Shown here: positions 1 through 6,848 of the stretch, piece after piece
How positions within the stretch are numbered: position 1 is the first letter of the stretch
Layout of the letters: each line of letters starts with the position of its first letter
Source: Streptomyces halstedii
GTDB taxonomy: Bacteria > Actinomycetota > Actinomycetes > Streptomycetales > Streptomycetaceae
Reading direction: 5' to 3'
Assembly (NCBI GenBank): GCA_000720535.1
Contig: JOAZ01000034.1
Location: 1 to 53,079 of the forward strand
DNA: 53,079 nucleotides
Position numbers and translations under genes: made by a program
The notes under the pieces: generated by a model
What the model was told of the DNA's origin: nothing
What the model saw: only the letters and a program-made list of their open reading frames with translations
The model's database searches: none

Positions 1-84
1 CGCCGCACCGAACTCCACGACGCCTTCGTCTCCCTCGCCTGCAGCCTCATCTGCTACCGACGCCTCACGAACACCCGACCATGA
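1..84 (+). CDS. Transposase, C-terminal fragment (IS5-like DDE family)
   Basis: Frame 1 is open from the first base and gives the 27 residues RRTELHDAFVSLACSLICYR (the first 20) followed by RLTNTRP and a TGA stop at 82-84. A hydrophobic 'LACSLICYRRL' tail is what I recall from the C-terminus of many actinobacterial IS5/IS4-family DDE transposases. Catalytic residues lie outside the window, so activity cannot be judged. The fragment is cut by the window edge and is not necessarily a broken gene. It runs toward the NACHT gene on the opposite strand and overlaps its predicted 3' end, which fits insertion of the element into that gene. Confidence 0.65.
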   Translation, partial: RRTELHDAFVSLACSLICYRRLTNTRP

Positions 85-102
85 TCGTGTTACGAGCTCG
101 TA
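1..102 (+). mobile_element. Right end of an insertion sequence (IS5/IS4-like), partial
   Basis: The first 84 bases encode the last residues of a DDE-type transposase, and the coding frame stops 18 bases before a perfect 12-bp palindrome, TACGAGCTCGTA, at 91-102. The sequence GAGCTCGTAACACGATC, read on the minus strand, would suit a terminal inverted repeat. The element abuts the 3' end of a NACHT-like gene on the opposite strand, so the element end is placed near 102. The exact boundary and any target-site duplication cannot be fixed because the other end lies outside the window. Confidence 0.6.
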
Positions 103-1345
103 GGGACACAGGGATGCCGGCCGATTCCTGGTCCGGCGCTTCGACCAGGAACAGGCGGCGGAGCGCTGCATCCGGGACGGCTCGGGAGATGAGGTGCTGG
201 GCAGTGAGGAAGGCCGCAAGCGACGAATGCCGAAAGGCGAACCTGTGGTTGCCGCTCGCGGTGAACAGCCCTGAGGAGAGCACTTCATCGACGACGGTCG
301 GGGTCACCTCGAAGGTCTGACAGCCTGACGTCTGTTCGCTGCCTCCGGAGACGGTGGACACATCCAGGTCGGTGGTCCGTGGCCGACCCTCGCGAGGACT
401 CCCCCGCCACAGGGTGCGCCGGCCCGAAAGCACCATTCGTGCGGCGATACGGCCCGCGACTTCCAGCCGCTGCGGCCAGGTCGTCGCCGGTGTCGCCACG
501 ATGAGGCGGTCGGGGTCGTACTCCTGCGATAGCAGTCGAACACTGTCCTCGAACAGCTCCTTGGCGCCGCCCCTCAGGCAGCCGCGTGCCTGGTACTCAC
601 GCACGATGAGTTCGAGGGTGAGCGGCACACTGGCGAGAGCTCCCGCGCGGAGGGCGACCACCTTGGAGATCAGCTGCTCCCCGCCTACACCAGCGCTGTC
701 CACAAGCGCCACGGCATCGGACCGCGACAACGGGGCGAGGTCCACGAGGGAACAACCGCCGAATGCCTTATGGAAAACCGATGTCAGACCGGACGGGTAG
801 TCGCCCGTCCGGCAAGCGAGCAGCAGCCTGAGCCCCCGCACGTCTTTATTCTTCAGGCCACGCTTCAGGTAGGAGGGAAGATGACGAAGGATCTCGCTCT
901 CGTCGGCCTGGTCGATCACCATCGTCAGGTTCCCACTCGGCGAAAGCCCCTGGCCCGCTGCCAGGCTCGGTAGCCCCCTGAGATGACTCCCCAAGACCTC
1001 GTCCCAGGTGGCAGCTGTCAGATCGGGGCCATCGACCCACACACAACGGTCCGCCCCGTCGGGGACGAAGGGGTCGTCCCACATCGGTAATCCCTGCACC
1101 AACGACCTGAACACCGAGGTCTTCCCAGCCCCCGGCTCACCCAGCAACACGGTTGCCCCCTCACGGGCGACATCACCCGGAGCAACGAGCAGACCCGCAG
1201 TCGCCACGGATCCAAGCGGCGCCATGATGTGCTCGCTGCCCAGGAATCCGTCGTCGTCCAACGGGAAGAAGTCCCCGTCGGGAGTACTGTCAGCACGGAC
1301 GCGGCACCAACGCGGGGCCTGTACGGTGAAAAATTCAGTCGTCAT
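65..1345 (-). CDS. NACHT/STAND-type P-loop NTPase, probably 3'-truncated by the IS
   Basis: The 426-residue protein has a Walker A motif (GEPGAGKTS, about residues 68-76), a Walker B-like strand (LTMVIDQADES, about 140-150) and a sensor-like strand (RLLLACRTGDYP). This arrangement is typical of NACHT/STAND ATPases that act as sensor-switch proteins in bacterial conflict systems. Relatives usually carry a long C-terminal repeat sensor. Here the frame runs about ten residues past 'GIPVSL' into sequence that looks like the IS end and stops at 65-67, so the sensor is probably lost. The start ATG (1343-1345) overlaps the stop of the upstream PNP gene as ATGA, implying translational coupling. Codon 86 is TTA (1088-1090), the rare leucine codon read by the bldA tRNA in Streptomyces. 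The family call is good; function and truncation are inferred. Confidence 0.72.
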   Translation of the reverse strand: MTTEFFTVQAPRWCRVRADSTPDGDFFPLDDDGFLGSEHIMAPLGSVATAGLLVAPGDVAREGATVLLGEPGAGKTSVFRSLVQGLPMWDDPFVPDGADRCVWVDGPDLTAATWDEVLGSHLRGLPSLAAGQGLSPSGNLTMVIDQADESEILRHLPSYLKRGLKNKDVRGLRLLLACRTGDYPSGLTSVFHKAFGGCSLVDLAPLSRSDAVALVDSAGVGGEQLISKVVALRAGALASVPLTLELIVREYQARGCLRGGAKELFEDSVRLLSQEYDPDRLIVATPATTWPQRLEVAGRIAARMVLSGRRTLWRGSPREGRPRTTDLDVSTVSGGSEQTSGCQTFEVTPTVVDEVLSSGLFTASGNHRFAFRHSSLAAFLTAQHLISRAVPDAALRRLFLVEAPDQESAGIPVSLRARNTIMVGCS

Positions 1346-2454
1346 GACAACAACCTGCTCAGCCCTTCGAGGGCTCCGTCGTCAGGCCGAGCGTACTCAA
1401 GCGCAGAGTAGAGGGCCCTGCGTGCGGCAGGAGGATCCCGGTAGGCGTTCATCCGACGGACGATCTCCCGCACATGATCACGCGCCATCGGCGATTCCGC
1501 CGCCATGAAGGCACGAGGCAGGCCAAGTGTGCGCCCCATGTCGGTAAGAAGACTATGCCGGAAATCCCCCCTGCCCATGTCGTCAAAGGCCATCAGGGCC
1601 CTCACCCACTCGGCCTCCGGGGCTAACGCCTCGCCAATGGCTCCCGCGGAGCGTACAGCGCGGCTCGATCCGATCGGTCCAGCCGTCTTCGACAACAGTT
1701 CACACGCGAGGGCTGCCGCCGCGGCGGCAGCGTACACGGACGCCCGATACTGCGAACCCGACGCATCGGCCTCGCCTTTGCTGGCATCAGCGTGGTCACT
1801 GATGCCTCGAAGCGTGAGGACCCGAAGGTCCTCCGACAGGTCAGCGACGCGGGCAACGCCGGCGGACTCCATCTCGATGGCCAGGGCGTCACCGTAATGG
1901 AACGTGATCTGGTCACGCAGAGGAGTGACTGGGGAATTCAGGACGACCTCACCAGCGATGATGGGCTGGAAGTGAACGTACGGACCGGCTTCCTGCCAGG
2001 TCACTCGCACCTCATCAGGAACCCACTTATGCCAGCTTTCCGAGCACAGGGCGATTCCTGCCGCCTGCTCCAACCTGTGCGACACAGCGCCTGGCACCGG
2101 TCGAGCACGGAAGCCTTCGGGTGCCTCCTTGCCCGGATGCAAGTGGTACACCTTCGTCGACACGACGATGTCACCGAGTCGGGCCTCTGGCTTCAGTCCA
2201 CCCGCAACGCCGACGAACAGCAACGCCTGTGGACGCAGCCACTGGCGGACACGCTCAGCGATGGCGGCCGATGTCAGATTGCCGGCTCCGATTCGTGCGA
2301 CGGCAACGGTCCCTCCGAGTCCGGGAAGTGTCCCCTTTACGAGGCTCGTGCCTTGCGGATGAACGAGCGTCGACTGGTTGCGCAACAAGTGCAACACGGC
2401 CCGGAACTCAACTGGTAGTGCGGTGAGAACTACTACGTCTGCGCTCGGCTCCAC
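1342..2454 (-). CDS. PNP/MTA-SAH nucleosidase-like effector with C-terminal extension, partner of the NACHT gene
   Basis: Residues 1-255 form a nucleoside phosphorylase/nucleosidase (PNP_UDP) fold: N-terminal 'VVVLTALPVEFRAV', a glycine-rich 'LFVGVAGGLKPEARLGDIVV' strand, 'AIEMESAGVA' (substrate-binding Glu-Met-Glu), and 'LRGISDHAD' with the expected catalytic Asp. Residues about 265-370 are a helical extension not found in housekeeping nucleosidases and may be the effector-associated adaptor that links such enzymes to NACHT NTPases. The gene starts at GTG 2452-2454 behind a GGGCAGGG-like Shine-Dalgarno and overlaps the NACHT start by four bases. Leu277 is encoded by TTA (1624-1626). By analogy with described conflict systems it may cleave a nucleoside or nucleotide when the NTPase is triggered; that role is inferred. 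A plain salvage enzyme is the alternative. Confidence 0.75.
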   Translation of the reverse strand: MEPSADVVVLTALPVEFRAVLHLLRNQSTLVHPQGTSLVKGTLPGLGGTVAVARIGAGNLTSAAIAERVRQWLRPQALLFVGVAGGLKPEARLGDIVVSTKVYHLHPGKEAPEGFRARPVPGAVSHRLEQAAGIALCSESWHKWVPDEVRVTWQEAGPYVHFQPIIAGEVVLNSPVTPLRDQITFHYGDALAIEMESAGVARVADLSEDLRVLTLRGISDHADASKGEADASGSQYRASVYAAAAAAALACELLSKTAGPIGSSRAVRSAGAIGEALAPEAEWVRALMAFDDMGRGDFRHSLLTDMGRTLGLPRAFMAAESPMARDHVREIVRRMNAYRDPPAARRALYSALEYARPDDGALEGLSRLLS

Positions 2455-2815
2455 GTACCCTGCCCTTGGCCTCAGCCGACAATCTCACGCAACACTAGCG
2501 CGGACGGGGCATGTGCTGTGAAGCGAATGCCCGTGAGACATGGTGCATGGGCAATGCCGTCTACAGGGTCTCGCCGACCGGACAGGAAGGGCCGACGTGT
2601 ACACCTGCCAGTGCACCAGCGTTCGCGTTGGTCCTCGGATCCCGGAAGTAGCAGTACGTACTCCCACCACTCCCACCACCGGCTCGTACCAGTAGTGGGG
2701 AGCGCACCGGTGCGCCACCATCCCACTCACCGGCGCGTACTCCGGATATCGTTGAAGCAATCGTCGGCATGAAGTCCCTGAAAAGTCCCTACCGTGACGC
2801 CAGTCGGATCTGCCC
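2455..2815. other. Intergenic region upstream of the PNP-NACHT operon
   Basis: No convincing gene is visible. The stretch is less GC-rich than its surroundings and holds a 14-bp perfect palindrome, GCGCACCGGTGCGC, at 2702-2715. Short CCCACCA-type repeats lie around 2655-2685. It should contain the promoter of the leftward operon, but no clear -35/-10 pair stands out. Confidence 0.4.
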
Positions 2816-2917
2816 ATGTCAAACTCACAGGTCACGCCCTTGACCAAAAGTGGCCCACATGTCCGTCAGTACAAGAAGACAGCGGGGAAGCTCGCGGTGA
2901 ACATCATCGAGTGCTAG
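2816..2917 (+). CDS. Putative 33-residue peptide ending in Cys
   Basis: An ATG at 2816-2818 opens 33 codons to a TAG at 2915-2917. The peptide starts MSNSQVTPLTKSG, continues PHVRQYKKTAG and ends KLAVNIIEC. It has a basic centre, an aliphatic tail and a C-terminal cysteine, and it looks more protein-like than random high-GC translation. The third-position GC is about 76%, lower than neighbouring genes. There is an in-frame TGA seven codons upstream and no strong Shine-Dalgarno, so it could be leaderless, a remnant of a larger gene, or a chance ORF. It diverges from the PNP-NACHT operon. I do not recognise the family and assign no function. Confidence 0.35.
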   Translation: MSNSQVTPLTKSGPHVRQYKKTAGKLAVNIIEC

Positions 2918-3034
2918 GCGCTCGGGCTGGTTCCGTGTCGCCGCTGAGGCCACCGGTGACGGCGGCGTCCCGCTGAGACCAGCCGGATCGGGCGTGTCCT
3001 CGCCGACCGGACCGGCGGCTGGCCAGGACAGCGG

Positions 3035-3526
3035 TCAGGAAGCGCTGCTGCCCTCGACGTTGGCGATCATCCTGCGCAGCACCTTGAGCGCGGCCACGTA
3101 CTCCTCGTCGCTGATGCCCTCGTGGACCACGCCGCGCAGCTCGGTCACCAGCTCACGCAGTCGCACCCTGGCGGCCTCTCCGGCGTCCGTGAGCCGCAGG
3201 CGCTGTCCGGGGTCGGTCCTGAGCCAGCCGCGGTGGAGCAGCTGGTCGATGACGCGCGCGATCTCGTGCGGCCCGTCCGCGAGCGGCGTCAGCTGGGTGA
3301 CGACCTCCTCGTGGCTCGGTGCCGCAGGCCCCGCGTTGACCCGGTTGCGCACCCAGTACTGCGGCTGCGTGACGTCGATCGTGGCCATGGCGTCACGCAG
3401 TTGGCAGGTGACGGCCGCATAGGCGAGGCCACTCCAGTATCCGATGGGCTGAGTGGCCAGCATGTCGTCGGTGGCGGCGGGATCAGCCGGTGCCTGGTCG
3501 GTGGTGATGTCGGTCAACGGCGCCAT
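3035..3526 (-). CDS. MarR-like winged-helix regulator
   Basis: The 163-residue protein has a C-terminal two-thirds that reads as a winged helix: 'VIDQLLHRGWLRTDPGQRLRLTDAGEAARVRL' spans the recognition region and wing, the part 'RLRLTDAGEAARVRL' being the usual MarR-type wing signature. The C-terminal helices would dimerise. The N-terminal 45 residues are less typical. The ATG at 3524-3526 is chosen because the wing and helices fit from there, although the upstream Shine-Dalgarno is weak. It lies downstream of the quinone oxidoreductase gene on the same strand, with a 151-bp gap, so it may be a separate unit. The ligand and targets are unknown. Confidence 0.7.
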   Translation of the reverse strand: MAPLTDITTDQAPADPAATDDMLATQPIGYWSGLAYAAVTCQLRDAMATIDVTQPQYWVRNRVNAGPAAPSHEEVVTQLTPLADGPHEIARVIDQLLHRGWLRTDPGQRLRLTDAGEAARVRLRELVTELRGVVHEGISDEEYVAALKVLRRMIANVEGSSAS

Positions 3527-3677
3527 GATCGCGATGCTACCGCGCGGATGCGGGCGCATACCGGCCGACGGCTTTCTTGTCCTCGCCACCCGCCACGGCA
3601 AGGGGGCCGCTCTTCCAGGGTGCCGGCACCGCCACCGCCGTCGCTCACGGCCCCGCCGGTGATCCGTCGGACGGGCC

Positions 3678-4727
3678 TCAGGGGCGCATGACGATCTTGC
3701 CCACGTGCCCCCTGCGGGAGAGTTCTTCCTGCGCCCGCGCGGCCTGGTCCAGGGGGAAGACCGCGGCGACGACAGGCTGGACCTCCGCCCGGCGAGCCAG
3801 GTCCATGAGGAGGCCGAAGTGTGTGGGCGTGTGCATCGCGGATCCGATGACCTGGGCGTTGTGCAGGTAGAGGCGGCGCACGTCGAAGGACACGTCGTAG
3901 CCACCGAGCGCTCCGGCGATGACCCAGCGGCCCCCTTCGCGCAGCAGCGGCAGCCCCTCACTCACCAACTCCCCGGCCACGACGTCGAGCGCGACGTCGA
4001 TGCCCTCCGGGGCGGCGGCGCGGATCTGCTCGGCGAGGTCTCCCGCGCGGTCCACGACTTCGTGCGCGCCCGCTTCGCGCACCGCGTCGATCTTGGGTCC
4101 GCTGCTGACGGCGATCACCCTCGCGCCGCGCGCACGGGCGATCTGCACCAGGGCGAGGCCGACACCGCCGGACGCTCCCGAGACCAGGACGGTCTCCCCC
4201 GTCCGCAGCCGGCCTCGCTCGATCATGCCCAGCGCCGTGCCGTAGGCGGTCGGCAACGTCGCGAGCTGGTCGTCCGTGAGCGGGGACTCCGACACGTCGT
4301 GCACACGCTCCGCCGGTGCCGTCACGTACTCGGCGTATCCGCCGTCGCGCTCGCTCCCCATCAGGCCCACCGGGTTGGCGTCCGGCCCTTCGGTGTCGTA
4401 GATCGCGGGATCCACGACCACTCGGCGTCCGACCAGGCCCTCCTCCACTCCGGCCCCCACGGCCACGACCCGGCCGGCCACGTCGGCGCCCTGGATCCGC
4501 GGGAAGTCGATCGGGCCCCGCCAGCCCGAGGTCGCCTTCGGGTCTCCCGGGCGGCCGTAGGCGCCCTCCCGGGTCCACAGGTCGGTGTTGTTCAGCGCCA
4601 CCGCGCCGACCTGGACCAACACCTCTCCTGCCTGCGGGTCGGGGACGGCGACCTCTGTCAGCTCCAGGACCTCCGGCCCTCCGTGCTCCGTGATTCGCAC
4701 CGCTCGCATCAACCGGGACGTGCCCAT
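3678..4727 (-). CDS. Zinc-independent alcohol dehydrogenase/quinone oxidoreductase (MDR superfamily)
   Basis: The 349-residue protein is a medium-chain reductase. Its GroES-like half (residues about 7-135) includes 'IDFPRIQGADVAGRVVAVGAGV', and a Rossmann half carries the nucleotide-binding motif SGASGGVG at 183-190. The structural zinc cysteines of classical alcohol dehydrogenases are absent, which favours an NAD(P)H:quinone/enal reductase type. The ATG at 4725-4727 is preceded by GGAGG at good spacing. The gene diverges from a TetR regulator, and the shared 75-bp interval holds two matching palindromes, so it is probably repressed by that regulator and induced by an electrophile or quinone-like compound. 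The substrate is not predictable. Confidence 0.88.
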   Translation of the reverse strand: MGTSRLMRAVRITEHGGPEVLELTEVAVPDPQAGEVLVQVGAVALNNTDLWTREGAYGRPGDPKATSGWRGPIDFPRIQGADVAGRVVAVGAGVEEGLVGRRVVVDPAIYDTEGPDANPVGLMGSERDGGYAEYVTAPAERVHDVSESPLTDDQLATLPTAYGTALGMIERGRLRTGETVLVSGASGGVGLALVQIARARGARVIAVSSGPKIDAVREAGAHEVVDRAGDLAEQIRAAAPEGIDVALDVVAGELVSEGLPLLREGGRWVIAGALGGYDVSFDVRRLYLHNAQVIGSAMHTPTHFGLLMDLARRAEVQPVVAAVFPLDQAARAQEELSRRGHVGKIVMRP

Positions 4728-4746
4728 CGTCTGAACCTCCTGCCAG

Positions 4747-4792
4747 GTATACTGATCTGTGTACATCTCCCACCGTACACCGATCGGTAAAG
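4747..4792. promoter_or_regulatory. Pair of TetR-type operator boxes
   Basis: Two 18-bp imperfect palindromes share the core GTAYACnGATCnGT: GTATACTGATCTGTGTAC at 4747-4764 and GTACACCGATCGGTAAAG at 4775-4792. Their centres are 28 bp apart. They sit between the divergent oxidoreductase and TetR genes, and the second includes the perfect ACCGATCGGT. The position fits autoregulation and repression of both genes by the adjacent TetR protein. Confidence 0.6.
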
Positions 4793-4802
4793 AGGTCCCC
4801 TC

Positions 4803-5378
4803 ATGCAGGAAGCGCGGCCCATGACGCCGGCCGGCCGCCGCATCGTGGCGGCCGCGGAGGAGTTGTTCTACAACCGGGGGATAACGGCGGTCGGCGTGGA
4901 TCTGATCGCCGAGCACTCGGGGGTGACCAAGCGGACCCTGTACAACCAGTTCGGTTCGAAGGACCACCTCGTCGCCGTCTACCTCAGGGAACGCGACCAG
5001 CGCTGGCGGGCACTCGTCCGGGCCGCCGTCGACGCCGCCGGTACTCCGGCCGAGGCCGTCACCGCCCCCTTCGAGGCCTTGCGGACCTGGAGCGAGACCA
5101 ACACCCGGGGGTGCGCCTTCATCAACGCGCTGGCGGAGCTCCCGGACCCCTCGCACCCCGCCCACCGCATCGCCGCGGACCAGAAGCTCTGGCTGCTGAA
5201 CCTGTTCGAGGAACTCGCCACCGCGGTGGGCTGCTCGCAGCCGGCCACCCTCGCCACCCAGCTCCTCGTGCTGCACGAGGGCGCCGTCGCCACGCGGCCC
5301 CTCCCGCTCGACAGCCTTCCGGCGAGCGCCGGCCTGGCGCGAGCCCTGGTCCGGGCCGCCGCGTCGCCCCGCGGGTAG
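4803..5378 (+). CDS. TetR/AcrR family regulator
   Basis: This 191-residue protein begins with a TetR DNA-binding domain (residues about 8-55): 'GRRIVAAAEELFYNRG' is helix 1, and 'TAVGVDLIAEHSGVTKRTLY' plus 'NQFGSKDHLV' complete the helix-turn-helix. The remainder is the variable ligand-binding domain, including a TetR_C-like 'TRGCAFINALAELPDPSHP' segment. The ATG at 4803 follows an AGAGGT ribosome-binding site. It is transcribed away from the oxidoreductase gene and overlaps no other gene. The paired palindromes just upstream are its likely operators. Family assignment is secure; the inducer is unknown. Confidence 0.92.
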   Translation: MQEARPMTPAGRRIVAAAEELFYNRGITAVGVDLIAEHSGVTKRTLYNQFGSKDHLVAVYLRERDQRWRALVRAAVDAAGTPAEAVTAPFEALRTWSETNTRGCAFINALAELPDPSHPAHRIAADQKLWLLNLFEELATAVGCSQPATLATQLLVLHEGAVATRPLPLDSLPASAGLARALVRAAASPRG

Positions 5379-6035
5379 AGCGTCACCGACAAGGCGCTGC
5401 CGTACGGCCGGGCCGACGGCGGGGCACGCCCACCAGTCGTCGCGACCGGTGGTCCCGGCCACGCTCCGCCGACGCCCGTTCCCGGCGGGCGTCCCCGCGC
5501 GGGGCTGGTCGCGAGGCGCTCGAATGGCGTGCCGGTCCCGGACGGCGCATTCTGTGAAGACGTCTGGTACGTCGGGTGACGGGGCTCACCGCAACCGCGG
5601 CAGCGTGCCGCTGACGGTCCCTGGTCAGGTAGCCGAGATGACCAGGAGGATGCATGGTCCCGTCCGCCGTCCCCCCGCCGTCGCGACCGGTCCCCCGGGG
5701 TCCGCGCGGCTCTCCGTGGTGGTGTTCCCGGAGGCCGGCCACGCCCCGCCCGCTCGCGGTCGGAGACATCGGTCCCCTCGGCGCAGAACCTCCGCCGAGG
5801 ACGAGGCCGGATCCCGCCGACCCGTCCACGTGCCCTCGCGCCGTCCGCCCCAGGGCCGTGGCTGTGCCCGTGAGGAGTGACGCGCGTGGTCCGGACGAGA
5901 CAGCCGTGCGCGTTCCGGCGGACGGCCTGGAGCCCGGGAAGGACGTCGAGGCGTCCCGTCGGGAGGGACGGCGGCGAGCCCGTACGGAGACCGGGGCATC
6001 CCGCGCCCGGGCCGGTGTCACGGGAAGCGACCCCG
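5379..6035. other. 657-bp intergenic region, no confident gene
   Basis: Open frames here give Arg/Pro-rich translations without recognisable domains and look like high-GC noise. A frame extends 53 codons upstream of the phosphoglycerate mutase start but shows no homology signal. The promoter of the mutase/enolase genes must lie here. I see no clear hexamers or hairpins. Confidence 0.4.
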
Positions 6036-6809
6036 ATGCCTGAGGACCGGTCCGGCGGAGCGAGGAGCCTGGTCCTGGTGCGTCATGGGCAGAGCACCGC
6101 CAACGTGGAAGGCCGCTTCACCGGCTGGGCGGACGTGCCCCTGACCGCACGGGGGCGTGAAGAGGCCCTGTCGACAGGCGAACTGCTCTGCCGTGACGGT
6201 CTGTTGCCGGACGCCGTCCACACCTCGGTCCTGGCCCGCTCGATCAGCAGCGCCGATCTCGTGCTCGCCGCGCTCGACCGGCAGTGGATCCCGGTCCGGC
6301 GGACCTGGCGGCTCAACGAGCGCCAGTACGGGGCGCTGGCCGGCCGGCGGAAGAGCGAGGTCCTCGCCGAGGTCGGCCCGCGTCGATTCGACCGGTTGCG
6401 GCGGTCGCCGCACGGCCGGCCCGGCCCCCTCTCCGCGCACGAGCTGGCCCGGCTCCGGGCCGACCCCCGCTACGCGCCCCTGCCGCCCGAGGTCGTGCCC
6501 GCCGTGGAGAGCTTCGCCGACATGATCGCCCGGGTCGCTCCGTACTGGGCGGACGTGCTCGCTCCCCAACTGCGCGCCTCGGCCGTGGTGCTGGTCGTCG
6601 CGCACGGCAACTCCCTGCGTGCTCTGGCGGCCGTTCTCGACGTCCTGTCCGGGCAGGAGATCGAAGAGCTGAACATTCCCACGGCCGCCCCCCTTCGGTA
6701 CGACTTCGACGCCGACGCCCTGCGCCCACTCGTACGCGGCGGCGTCTACCTCGACGCCCCCACCGCCCTGGCGGGCGCCGAACGGGTCGCGGCCGAGGGC
6801 CGCGACTGA
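6036..6809 (+). CDS. 2,3-bisphosphoglycerate-dependent phosphoglycerate mutase paralogue
   Basis: The 257-residue protein has the histidine phosphatase core: 'LVLVRHGQSTAN' supplies the phosphorylated His, 'WRLNERQYGALAG' matches the mutase Glu/Arg region, and 'VAHGNSLRAL' supplies the second active-site His. The family interconverts 3- and 2-phosphoglycerate in the cytosol. The ATG at 6036 is preferred over an upstream in-frame start because it follows GGGAAGCG and begins just before the RHG motif. An enolase gene follows after 39 bp, so the pair covers two consecutive steps of lower glycolysis. Sequence between the two His motifs is divergent (for example 'GRRKSEVLAEVG'), suggesting a secondary paralogue. 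A phosphatase with other substrates cannot be excluded. Confidence 0.85.
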   Translation: MPEDRSGGARSLVLVRHGQSTANVEGRFTGWADVPLTARGREEALSTGELLCRDGLLPDAVHTSVLARSISSADLVLAALDRQWIPVRRTWRLNERQYGALAGRRKSEVLAEVGPRRFDRLRRSPHGRPGPLSAHELARLRADPRYAPLPPEVVPAVESFADMIARVAPYWADVLAPQLRASAVVLVVAHGNSLRALAAVLDVLSGQEIEELNIPTAAPLRYDFDADALRPLVRGGVYLDAPTALAGAERVAAEGRD

Positions 6810-6848
6810 GGCATCACCCATAAGCCCCACGAGGTAAGGAAGAACGCC

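Noticed and set aside
2518-2772. 84-codon open frame upstream of the PNP gene
   Set aside because: Ser/His/Arg-rich product with no recognisable feature and no ribosome-binding site; it lies in the likely promoter region.
4958-5462. Upstream leftward extension of the oxidoreductase frame to 5462
   Set aside because: It would overlap the well-supported TetR gene and the operator region; the ATG at 4727 has a strong Shine-Dalgarno and matches the family N-terminus.
5449-5880. 143-codon open frame between the TetR and mutase genes
   Set aside because: Its Arg/Pro-rich translation has no domain, no good ribosome-binding site and overlaps equally long frames on the other strand; typical high-GC noise.
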